A stretch of 35,878 nt of DNA from Bacteroidota bacterium (lineage in GTDB: Bacteria > Bacteroidota > Bacteroidia > Bacteroidales > JADFUO01): contig JAUXFX010000009.1 of assembly GCA_030622635.1 (NCBI GenBank), positions 1 through 35,878 on the forward strand, read 5' to 3'. Every line of letters starts with the position of its first letter. Positions within the stretch are counted from its first letter, which is position 1. Shown here piece after piece: positions 28,201 to 35,878 of the stretch. Made by a program: the position numbers and the translations under genes. The notes under the pieces are model-generated. The model did not search any database and was not told the origin of the DNA. It saw only the letters and a list, made by a program, of their open reading frames with translations.

Positions 28201-28715
28201 TTTTGGAAATTATATATTTTAGAATAATTGAAAACAGAGTCATTTTCAATAAGGTAAATATCTCCGGGCAGTTGGAAATTAAACACCCAAACCCTGTCGT
28301 AGCTATCAACAAAAATACGATAGAAATCATCAAATTCCCCTAAAATTGTGTTAGTAATTTTTTCTCCGTTTATTTTACTAACTCCTCTCGGACAACCGGC
28401 CCAGATATTTCCTTTACTGTCTTCCTGCACATTATGAGCAAAAAATTCTATAAGACCATTTGATTTATTATAAATCTTATAATCTTTGCCATTGTATTTT
28501 ACTAATCCTGCAGTAGCAGCAAACCATATATATCCCTTGCTATCCTGAAATATATTCCAAATTTGATTTCCGGGTAATTCTTTGTCTTTGGTATAATTAA
28601 CAAAATTATATTGTTGCGGATATACTTCAGGAAGAAGAAATAATATTGCTGTTGTAAAAAGTAATAATTTTATTACAATACTCTTTATCCCGGATGAAGA
28701 AAATATTTTTATCAT
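25218..28715 (-). CDS. Membrane-bound hybrid regulator: Reg_prop beta-propeller sensor + Y_Y_Y + TM + coiled coil + sigma-54 AAA+ activator + Fis-type HTH
   Basis: ORF 25218..28742. Reg_prop repeats ('IWNIFQDSKGYIWFAATAGLVKYNG', 'LWIGTNLRGVVKLS'); Y_Y_Y 'YYLEPLEKPWSSITHQREINYSFLKPGNYSFHVRVKN'; TM 'GWFYILCIILLIVLGYLVNYY'; Walker A 'VTGKTGVGKN', 'GAFTGA', 'STIFLDEIGDM', 'NFPGNIRELENIIQRS'; HTH 'GGAAEILKLHPNTLRSRMTKLDI'. Confidence 0.93.
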   Translation of the reverse strand: MIKIFSSSGIKSIVIKLLLFTTAILFLLPEVYPQQYNFVNYTKDKELPGNQIWNIFQDSKGYIWFAATAGLVKYNGKDYKIYNKSNGLIEFFAHNVQEDSKGNIWAGCPRGVSKINGEKITNTILGEFDDFYRIFVDSYDRVWVFNFQLPGDIYLIENDSVFNYSKIYNFQKHRILHVDEDKNGTVYLLTSDYKLYKFFSNNFIEVEYNGCLSEVLPRMFFYDSNDDLILCGNKGVMKVKLKKSSSVYKKEWLLKKLTVYGIEDKHGNYWIATLNNGLYRIRDKNILHITENNGLPTSKLYTLFEDREQNLWIGTNLRGVVKLSSVKIVNFGRKEGFQDEAVFSILLDKDGIFCIGDNKLYRFKEPQFIQLKTAMTGSKSKIKWPVLMDIIKLPDNKYLLGGATGLYLMDNNNNLKILGLNNLIVFNLLHDSNNNIWIGTNNGVYKLDNNKTPVFQDFGIKNMYVNKLMEVNNKDLYAATNDGLVIIKNALVRYGEKSVRMLTTKDGLLSNTVFDLSENPEGDVFIGTEAGINILSDNNILNITEGLPNRVIVDLFIDSKGRLWAGTNDGISLIQKIDGKYKVVDNYSSKDGLISSEFPKNQTILEDSSGRIWFGTYEGLNVYNPSEDYQTNVKPLCKITSVLVNDSISIPVDNMIHEFNYKQNKFLFSFDGLSFIDEDKVQFEYYLEPLEKPWSSITHQREINYSFLKPGNYSFHVRVKNPSGFISNPQSVSFTIETPFWEEGWFYILCIILLIVLGYLVNYYRLQRIKRNNLQLEKLVNQKTKELKNSRDEIAKQYKSLMEAQKQLVEKEKLEKSYKEIEILKNRLSIENIYLKEKQTKVFEVESIIGKSKEIQQIRKQIIEVAGTDATVLVTGKTGVGKNLVVEAIHALSLRKDRTLISVNCAAIPEGLIESELFGHEKGAFTGANERRIGKFEIADGSTIFLDEIGDMDLNLQSKILTVLQEKKLTRIGGNKSININVRVIAATNYFLEDLVKKGKFRSDLYYRLNVFQIHIPPLYERIEDVEILTKFFVDKYSRIMNKKITGITKSALKKLNNYNFPGNIRELENIIQRSIIICKSKVITDEDIVIQTNRDNDLYEIFSDNYLMPLDQLERRYVLQVLKITGWKIHGKGGAAEILKLHPNTLRSRMTKLDIPFSDTTGND

Positions 28716-28849
28716 AATTGCAGAAAATAAAAAACATCGCAAAATAATAACAAAATTAGTAATTATTTTAGATGTATTAAACTTTTAGTAACTAATCAGT
28801 TTATTAATCAATTCCTATTCCCTGGCTTTGAGGGTGAATTGTTAAATGG

Positions 28850-29007
28850 TATAAAGGTATAAGGGTATAAAGGTATAATGGTATATGGTATAAGGTATAA
28901 GGCTAAAGGCTAAACCTTTATTCCCCCTATTCCCTTTATTTCCTTTATTCCATCTTTCCATTATTCCAGCGACTGTAAGCCGTATGGATATTCCAGTATT
29001 CCAGCTA
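28850..29007. repeat. Intergenic word repeats: (aaggtata)n, aaggctaaaggctaaa, (ttccctttatt)n, (tattccag)n
   Basis: Direct inspection of the intergenic region between the regulator and cspA. Confidence 0.8.
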
Positions 29008-29052
29008 TTTATTAAAAAATAAAAATCAAAAAAATTAAATTTAAATAAATAC

Positions 29053-29082
29053 TTGCATTTTCATAAAATAAATGTATATTTG
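29053..29082 (+). promoter_or_regulatory. Bacteroidetes-type promoter of cspA (TTG-N19-TATATTTG)
   Basis: TTG 29053-29055; TATATTTG 29075-29082; immediately upstream of the cold shock gene. Confidence 0.65.
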
Positions 29083-29112
29083 CAAAATTATTAACTTTAA
29101 TCAATTATTATT

Positions 29113-29307
29113 ATGTCAACCGGAGTCGTAAAATTTTACAATGAAAAAAAAGGTTTTGGGTTCATTATTGATGATGAAACCCAACAGGATATTTTTGTCC
29201 ATTCATCAGGTTTATTAGATAAAATCACTGAAGATGACAAAGTATCATTTGATATCATAGAAGATAACAGAGGTAAAAAAGCTATTAATGTAAAGAAAGT
29301 CGAATAG
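29113..29307 (+). CDS. cspA: Cold shock domain protein
   Basis: 'MSTGVVKFYNEKKGFGFIIDDETQQDIFVHSSGL' RNP1/RNP2 motifs. Confidence 0.95.
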   Translation: MSTGVVKFYNEKKGFGFIIDDETQQDIFVHSSGLLDKITEDDKVSFDIIEDNRGKKAINVKKVE

Positions 29308-29329
29308 ATCTTTTTTAAAATTCATTGGA

Positions 29330-29362
29330 AAGCTCTCCTGTAAAAACAGGGGAGCTTTTTTT
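29330..29362. terminator. Terminator between convergent cspA and dnaN
   Basis: aagctctcctgtaaaaacaggggagctttttttt hairpin with T-run. Confidence 0.85.
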
Positions 29363-30487
29363 TTACTGGTTAAGCATTACCGGCATTACCAACATCAAAA
29401 TATCTTCATCTTTATTTTCATTATCAACCGGTAAGATCAGTCCTGCCCTGTTTGGAGCCGACATTTCAATACGGACATCTTCATTATCAATATTACTCAG
29501 CATTTCCAGAAAAAATCTTGAATTAAATCCAATTTCCATATCCTCACCTTCATAATTACAGCTTAGCCTTTCTGTAGCTTCATTTGAAAAGTCAATGTCT
29601 TCGGAAGAAAGTATTAACTCCTGACCGGAAATCTTAAACCTAACCTGATGTGTTGACTGATTGGCAAAAATTGCTATACGCTTTATTGTGTTTAGCAATA
29701 TACTTCTGTTAGTAATTAAAACATTTGGATTTTCAGTAGGGATAACCGCTTCGTAATTCGGATATTTCCCGTCAATTAATCTGCATATTAAAGTTACATT
29801 CTCAAATTCAAATAAAGCATTGGTTTGGTCATATTCAATCTTTACAGGAAAATCATCACCCGAAAGGATATTTTTTAATTGATTTAATGGTTTTTTTGGT
29901 AAAATAAATGAAACTGAGTTCTCTGATTTAGCGTCTGTTCTTCTGTAGCGAACTAATTTATGAGCATCGGTAGCAACAAAAATAATATCATCAGGAGTTA
30001 ATTCACAAAAAACACCTGACATTACCGGACGTAATTCATCATTTCCTGTCGCAAATATGGTTTTATTAAATGCACTCACAAGAATTGATGAATTTATTGA
30101 TAATGAAGTTGCATTTTCAAGTAACGGGGTTTGCGGATACTCATCACTTTTATGACCCGATAATTTATACTTTCCTTCACCTGCAGAAATTTCAACGCCC
30201 ATGTTTTCAACATTAATTGTAAAAGTAACCGGTATATCAGTAAATGTTTTGAGCGTATCTAATAATATTTTCGCAGGAATAGTAATTATTCCGGGTTCTT
30301 CCGACATAGTAAGAGGAACCGTAACAGTCATAGTAGTTTCTAAATCCGATGCTGTTATTTGTAATGTTTCATCTTTTAATTCAAATAAAAAATCATCAAG
30401 AATCGGTAATGTGTTACTGGGATTTAATACCCCACTCAATGCCTGTAAGTTCTTTAGTAATAACGAACTTGAAACAATAAATTTCAT
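29363..30487 (-). CDS. dnaN: DNA polymerase III subunit beta (sliding clamp)
   Basis: 'MKFIVSSSLLLKNLQALSGVLNPSNTLPILDDFLFEL...LSGHKSDEYPQTP...RPVMSGVFCEL...ATDAHKLVRYRR', C-term 'NRAGLILPVDNENKDEDILMLVMPVMLN'. Confidence 0.96.
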   Translation of the reverse strand: MKFIVSSSLLLKNLQALSGVLNPSNTLPILDDFLFELKDETLQITASDLETTMTVTVPLTMSEEPGIITIPAKILLDTLKTFTDIPVTFTINVENMGVEISAGEGKYKLSGHKSDEYPQTPLLENATSLSINSSILVSAFNKTIFATGNDELRPVMSGVFCELTPDDIIFVATDAHKLVRYRRTDAKSENSVSFILPKKPLNQLKNILSGDDFPVKIEYDQTNALFEFENVTLICRLIDGKYPNYEAVIPTENPNVLITNRSILLNTIKRIAIFANQSTHQVRFKISGQELILSSEDIDFSNEATERLSCNYEGEDMEIGFNSRFFLEMLSNIDNEDVRIEMSAPNRAGLILPVDNENKDEDILMLVMPVMLNQ

Positions 30488-30587
30488 ATTTCTAAATTTT
30501 TTGGATTTTTATTTTATTTTCAAATGTAAAAATATTAAAAATTTTTTAATAGAATGAATTTTGTATCTATTCAGGTATAAAAAGTTA

Positions 30588-31205
30588 TTAACAATTAAAT
30601 CTTGATTCCTCCCCTTTTATTAATCTTTTAATATTCTTTAAATGAGTTAACGGTATAAAAACTGCTACTGCAACCGACATTATTATCAAAGAAAGATTAT
30701 TTACATTAAAAATAAACACTACAATAAGTGGAAAAAATATTGATGCAATAATTGATGAAATGGAAACAATACGTGTAATTACCAGAACAACCGCAAAAAC
30801 ACCCACTGCTACTAATACTGAGTATGAAAATAAGGCAATTCCAACACCAAGTAATGTTGCAACTCCTTTACCGCCTTTAAATCCAATGTAAACAGGAAAA
30901 ATATGCCCGATAACCGCTGCAACTGCAAGAGCAATTTTAATATTTATAAATTGATCGCCCGTATAAACATCACTTAAAATAAAGTTTGCCATATAAACGG
31001 CAAACCAACCTTTAAATACATCAAATAACAGCACGGGAATTCCTGCTTTCCAGCCTAAAACCCTTATTGTATTTGTTGCTCCGGCATTACCGCTGCCCTT
31101 AGTTCTTACATCAACTTTATAAAACCACTTTCCTATCCACACTGATGTTGGGATTGAACCAATCAAATATGCAAGAATTATTAATAATATTATTTGTAAG
31201 GTCAT
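30588..31205 (-). CDS. plsY: Glycerol-3-phosphate acyltransferase PlsY
   Basis: 'AYLIGSIPTSVWIGKWFYKVDVRTKGSGNAGATNTIRVLGWKAGIPVLLFDVFKG...GHIFPVYIGFKGGKGVAT'. Confidence 0.95.
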   Translation of the reverse strand: MTLQIILLIILAYLIGSIPTSVWIGKWFYKVDVRTKGSGNAGATNTIRVLGWKAGIPVLLFDVFKGWFAVYMANFILSDVYTGDQFINIKIALAVAAVIGHIFPVYIGFKGGKGVATLLGVGIALFSYSVLVAVGVFAVVLVITRIVSISSIIASIFFPLIVVFIFNVNNLSLIIMSVAVAVFIPLTHLKNIKRLIKGEESRFNC

Positions 31206-31250
31206 TTATTATTTTAGAATTTAGATTTTAGATTTTAGATTTATTTAAAG

Positions 31251-34200
31251 TTATTGCATTTTCCGTAAAAAATCAATCCTTTTTCTTCGGGTTGAAATTA
31301 CAAATTCATATTGGTCATCCATACCCTTTTCCTTAAAGGTTCGACTTTCAGGTTTTAAATCATTAATCAGGTTATTAAATTCATAATTCGACGAAATTGC
31401 CTGCATGATATTATTTCTGTAACTAAAGAAATACCATTCTTTCTCACTTAATTCAAGATAGATATTAATGCCATCGCCGGTCCTTCGTTTTACAATTTCA
31501 ATATAGCCGTTTACATATTTATTAATTTGTTTTTTATTTATATTTCCAATTCCAATCGGTCCGTGTGAAACAAAAGATTTAGTGCCTGGATTCCAAATCA
31601 AATTAACTTCTGTAAAAAACAAAGTATGAATTAGTTCGGCTGGGAGTTTTTTTGCTGCACCGTATAAATTAAATTCATTAATTTGTTTCCTGGCATTTTC
31701 TTTTCCTAATATATGATTTAAAGCCATGATAAAATTATTATCCGATAAGTTAACTCCCCTTAAATTAGCTAATTCAAGGCTGTCGGAAAACATTTTCAGA
31801 GCATTTTCATCAAAAAAGAAATCAAGCGACATCACAACTTTTAATTTAGTTGAATCAGGAATAATCATATATTCAACCGTTCCATAGCTTTCCATTTTCA
31901 GATAACCAATATCAGAGCCGATATTAATTTGCCCTTTGCAGTCAATAATGCATTTTTCGGTTGATAAGCTTAATAAATCCCCCTCTGATCCCGAATTTTT
32001 CAAACGATCGGCATTACCTATTTTATATTCGTTTTTTGTACTATCGAAATTTAAAAGACCGTGTGCTGAAATAATCTCAGTATCAGCAGAATTTTCTTTT
32101 TTGGTAAACAAAGCCGGATAAACACGGTATTGAAGGTTAGAGAAATAAAGCCCGCATTGCAAATTCAAATTATCAATATCTTTTAAATCAGAAGAAACAG
32201 GTAAATATATTTCATCAGGGTTTATCAATGCATTAAATTTAGTCCAATTATTTTCCGAATAATAACACTCCTGATTAAGCTGGTATCCACCATTGAAATA
32301 CAGATTTTTTTCTTTTGCTTTTAATTTTATATTACCTGTAAAATAATATTCAGGACTAAGAAAAAATATTGCATTTTCCGGAATGTTTCCAAAGGCAAAT
32401 GTATGACCTAATGAATCTACCGCTATAGTATTCAGCTCGATTTCCTGGGGAATTCCGTTTCTATCAATATAATCATAATAACCTTTTGCGAGATATTTAT
32501 TTCTTGAGAAAATGTTAACGTCAGCATTATAAATTGTATGTAATTTAGTAGCAGTATCGGTAATGATAAATGCTTCTTTTAAAGTTTCCATTTCTGCATT
32601 TTGCATGATATTTATTATTCCATCACCGGGAAAAACCGCTGCATCGGCTGTTTTTATAATTTTAACATCTTCAGCATAAATAATATAATTTTTTATATCA
32701 TATTTTGCCTTAATCGAATAAAATGCAAGTGAATCATGGTCAGGACGAGTGGAAATAAATTCAGAACCGGATAAATCCAGATCCATCAATTCTTTCATGG
32801 TCATTTTATCAATATCAGGAATCTGTTGTGCAATATTGTTAGTCAGCAGCATTTCTTCTTCATCCATATACCAGTCAATCTTGTCCATATTACAAACATA
32901 TTTATTGAATGGAAAATTAACAAGCGAACTTATACCACTTGACCTGAATTCGCCTTTTCTTTCATAAAAATCAATAAGTGTATTATAAATATGTGTTGAA
33001 ACAGCAATTTCAGAGGTTTCAGCAGTAAAAAGTGTAAAATCGGAAGTATCTGCATATAATAAATGTTGTTTGAAATTAAAAAGATCAGAAGCAATTTCAG
33101 TGTTCGTAAAATTGAATTTCCCATTACCTTTTAATCCAAAAGGAGAAAGTTCAAGTTCACCGCGAAACTCCGAATTTTCATACATTACAAAAGGGTTTTC
33201 TATTGCCGATACAGTCATTAAATTTGTATCGGGAAGCCATTTCTGATTAACCGAATCAGCACTTACTACAGGAAATTCTACATCGCCAATTTGTTCATCA
33301 ATAATAAAACTTTTGGCAAGAGTGTTCAATGAATCGGGATAAAATATAAAATTATCTGAAATTGTAGTTGAAGTTAAATATTTCAAAGTTCCGTTTCCAA
33401 TTAAACCATTATTACTCAATGTTATTTTTGAAAAGAATGTTCCTTTATCATCATATACAGGATAACCGTTTTCCGGAATAAAATTAACAAAACCCAACGA
33501 ATAATCAGGCATAACCACCAATGCTTCTTCTATTTCAGGAAAGGTTCCGGAAGATGCCAGATATCCGCTGAATTTTAATCCATCGGTTGTAAAATTATCC
33601 AGGCTGTCAATCGTAAAAGGATCAACATGATAATAAAATTTATCACGAACATAAGCTCCATTATGTATTGACTTTTTATCAAAAAAAACATAAGCATCAT
33701 TTACACTGTTAAAAACAGGATACTCCGGTACTGATTTTAACCCGGATTTATTTAAAGGATGATCAATTAAGAGGTTTCCACTAAGATCGGCTATAACATT
33801 ATTTATGGCTACAAGCGGATAATTACCTGACTCATCTTTAGTATTACTTTTTACCTTAAAACTTAAGGAATCAATTGTCGGGAGATTAAGTCTGAAAGTA
33901 TCGTACTCAAACGAACAATCTTTGGCATAAAAATCAAACAAGCCTGCATGCACTCTTCCTGAAAAAACAAAATCCCTGTTCTTTTTAATAGTTATTTCCT
34001 CATTTGCAGGATAAATGTAAACTTTTTGAGAATCGCTCAGGAATACTTCAGAAACACCGTTAATTATTATATTAAAATTTTGCAGATCAAGTTCTGCATT
34101 GCTTTTGGAAGTAGTTGTTGAATTAATTCGAATTACATCATAATCAATTTTACCTGCTTTTGCATCTAAAAAATCAAACAATTCTTTTTTAATAATTGCT

Positions 34201-35723
34201 TTTTTTTCTTCAGAATTGTAAATTAAAAAACCCTTGCCTGCCAGATTAAACAACATAGCACTTACCTGCTCTTTGGGCTTTTGCATATAATCAGCCAGTA
34301 CATTCAATTGTATTACGTTAGTATTATAGCTTTCAGAATATTTTTTTACAACATCCAAAGGATTAATCTCATCTATTCCCTGCAAGCGATAAAACTCATA
34401 ATCAGAATAATAATTGGCTGATTCAAATAATGCTTTACTTATTTTACTGATACCTCTAACCATCTCAAACGAAACTGACAGTTCATTCATTTTCCAGTTC
34501 ATCGCTTCACAATACATATCCAGCTTATGATACGAATCATAAAACGGGCTTTTAGATATTCCTTTGTTTGAACGAATTAATGATAATTTCTTATTTTCAT
34601 TATTATATTTCATTTGCAAGCCAGGATGATAAATTGAATCGTTTTCAAAATACATTGAAATTGCAGCCCTGCCCGAATATATCTTATTTCCATAAATTAC
34701 AAACGCTTTTGACCTTATTTTTGCAAAATTTTTATTATCTTTTTTAAATACTAATTCTGCAAAATGCTTGTCGGTTCCCGCCCCTATCAATTTTGCACCT
34801 TCCATTGAAAAACCACCTTCATAATCAATATTTTCAAACAAATTATTTATCTGATATTTTTTAAAATACGAATTAAATCGCGGATAAGATGTTCTTTTAT
34901 TTGGGGGGCTGGATAATACTTTCTCGTTGAAATTCCCTAATAAAGGTTTATCAAAAAAAAGTGTGTTATAAAATACCACGGAATCAGCTGAGTAAAATGA
35001 ATTTTTAAAATTTATTTCATAATTCCTGAGTTTTATAAAAACCTTATTTCCGTCAAATCCAACCCTGTTCCAGCTAACTTTACCATTTTCTCCATACCAT
35101 TGATTTGTATTAGGAAAATAAATACCTTTTGTTTTTTCAATAATTGAGCTGTCTTTTTTTGACGCACAAACCAAATTAAGTGATTCAAACTTTATTGAAG
35201 GTATGGAATCATAATCAAAATAGAAATTTCCCTTATTAAAATGCCATGACATTGACCTTGTATTAAATAATATATTATATGTAAATAAATTATCGGTAAA
35301 TTCAAGATAAGATATAAAATATTTTGCAGTAGTTTGACCTATCAGATCATCAAGACTTTTTAACCAGGCAATAACACTTTTTTGAGGTTGTCTTATACCG
35401 GCAAAATGATTCAAACAGGAAATAAACTTGTAAAAATGAGGAAACCCTTTCATTTCCTTGTTGAGCATCAGGTTGGAAGTTTCATAAATTTTTTGCTTTT
35501 GAAGCTTGTTAAATTTTCCCTGGTTCCATCTTTCAGAAAATACAGCAAGAAGCTTGTCGGCTTTTTCCAGATAGGCTTTATTTTGAGTTGTATTTAAAAT
35601 TGTTGAAATCTCATTAAGATACTCATCAGCTTTTGTTGAAAACTGTTTAATATCCTGAGAATAAACCAATCCGTCAATTAAAATAAAGAATAATATAAAA
35701 AGTAAACGATTTATCCTGATCAT
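31251..35723 (-). CDS. Very large exported protein of unknown function (1490 aa), repeated beta-rich segments
   Basis: N-terminal signal peptide 'MIRINRLLFILFFILIDGLVYS'; long uninterrupted ORF; recurring 'ITLSNNGLIGNGTLKYL...' / 'LELSPFGLKGNGKFNFT...' segments. Confidence 0.85.
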   Translation of the reverse strand: MIRINRLLFILFFILIDGLVYSQDIKQFSTKADEYLNEISTILNTTQNKAYLEKADKLLAVFSERWNQGKFNKLQKQKIYETSNLMLNKEMKGFPHFYKFISCLNHFAGIRQPQKSVIAWLKSLDDLIGQTTAKYFISYLEFTDNLFTYNILFNTRSMSWHFNKGNFYFDYDSIPSIKFESLNLVCASKKDSSIIEKTKGIYFPNTNQWYGENGKVSWNRVGFDGNKVFIKLRNYEINFKNSFYSADSVVFYNTLFFDKPLLGNFNEKVLSSPPNKRTSYPRFNSYFKKYQINNLFENIDYEGGFSMEGAKLIGAGTDKHFAELVFKKDNKNFAKIRSKAFVIYGNKIYSGRAAISMYFENDSIYHPGLQMKYNNENKKLSLIRSNKGISKSPFYDSYHKLDMYCEAMNWKMNELSVSFEMVRGISKISKALFESANYYSDYEFYRLQGIDEINPLDVVKKYSESYNTNVIQLNVLADYMQKPKEQVSAMLFNLAGKGFLIYNSEEKKAIIKKELFDFLDAKAGKIDYDVIRINSTTTSKSNAELDLQNFNIIINGVSEVFLSDSQKVYIYPANEEITIKKNRDFVFSGRVHAGLFDFYAKDCSFEYDTFRLNLPTIDSLSFKVKSNTKDESGNYPLVAINNVIADLSGNLLIDHPLNKSGLKSVPEYPVFNSVNDAYVFFDKKSIHNGAYVRDKFYYHVDPFTIDSLDNFTTDGLKFSGYLASSGTFPEIEEALVVMPDYSLGFVNFIPENGYPVYDDKGTFFSKITLSNNGLIGNGTLKYLTSTTISDNFIFYPDSLNTLAKSFIIDEQIGDVEFPVVSADSVNQKWLPDTNLMTVSAIENPFVMYENSEFRGELELSPFGLKGNGKFNFTNTEIASDLFNFKQHLLYADTSDFTLFTAETSEIAVSTHIYNTLIDFYERKGEFRSSGISSLVNFPFNKYVCNMDKIDWYMDEEEMLLTNNIAQQIPDIDKMTMKELMDLDLSGSEFISTRPDHDSLAFYSIKAKYDIKNYIIYAEDVKIIKTADAAVFPGDGIINIMQNAEMETLKEAFIITDTATKLHTIYNADVNIFSRNKYLAKGYYDYIDRNGIPQEIELNTIAVDSLGHTFAFGNIPENAIFFLSPEYYFTGNIKLKAKEKNLYFNGGYQLNQECYYSENNWTKFNALINPDEIYLPVSSDLKDIDNLNLQCGLYFSNLQYRVYPALFTKKENSADTEIISAHGLLNFDSTKNEYKIGNADRLKNSGSEGDLLSLSTEKCIIDCKGQINIGSDIGYLKMESYGTVEYMIIPDSTKLKVVMSLDFFFDENALKMFSDSLELANLRGVNLSDNNFIMALNHILGKENARKQINEFNLYGAAKKLPAELIHTLFFTEVNLIWNPGTKSFVSHGPIGIGNINKKQINKYVNGYIEIVKRRTGDGINIYLELSEKEWYFFSYRNNIMQAISSNYEFNNLINDLKPESRTFKEKGMDDQYEFVISTRRKRIDFLRKMQ

Positions 35724-35824
35724 TATAAATTAAAATCTTACAAGTAAAAAACTTAAAATATTTAATTTTATTATCTAATGAAACATGCAGCAGCCCAATT
35801 ATTTTTTGTAGTGTATTTATGTTC

Positions 35825-35878
35825 TTAAAAACTCTCAATAATCTTAACAAATTCTTCGGCTTTCAGTGATGCTCCGCC
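35825..35878 (-). CDS. tpiA: Triosephosphate isomerase, C-terminal 17 residues (gene continues beyond window)
   Basis: Reverse strand translates to GGASLKAEEFVKIIESF*, the characteristic TIM C-terminus; absent from the supplied ORF list because it is truncated. Confidence 0.85.
   Translation of the reverse strand, partial: GGASLKAEEFVKIIESF

Noticed and set aside
29325-30557. Plus-strand ORFs (76 and 118 aa) opposite dnaN
   Set aside because: Complement of the conserved sliding clamp gene; shadow frames.

Overview
AT-rich bacterial chromosome window, almost certainly Bacteroidetes (TAnnTTTG-type promoters, T9SS C-terminal sorting domains, Porin_10-like protein). It opens with the 3' end of 23S rRNA and a complete 5S rRNA, then a housekeeping block: putative porin, DUF4143-type ATPase, TerB/DnaJ-like protein, split saccharopine-pathway pair, PPDK, and ATP-dependent PEPCK. 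The accessory centre (about 13.0-28.8 kb) holds a small secreted Cys-rich protein, a 1197-aa T9SS type-B protein with SprB-like and cohesin-like segments, and three adjacent T9SS cargo proteins built on different beta-propeller families (FG-GAP/VCBS, CRTAC1/UnbV, LVIVD). It also holds a tiny degenerate STAS-like protein and a 1174-aa membrane regulator fusing a Reg_prop/Y_Y_Y sensor to a sigma-54 AAA+ activator and Fis-type HTH. The window ends with cspA, dnaN, plsY, a 1490-aa conserved-looking envelope protein of unknown function, and the last 18 codons of tpiA. The strongest hunting leads are: (1) a possible sigma-54 circuit, with a -24/-12 promoter and tandem palindromic upstream sites before the STAS gene, next to the unusual sigma-54 activator; (2) a family of short intergenic 'ATCCAT(CC)ATAC' segments that look inserted into other intergenic repeats; (3) composite word-like repeats reused in several intergenic gaps; (4) a leader or ncRNA region with a C10 tract before the secreted gene pair; (5) the uncharacterised 1490-aa repeat protein. 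All assignments come from reading the sequence; no database searches were run.
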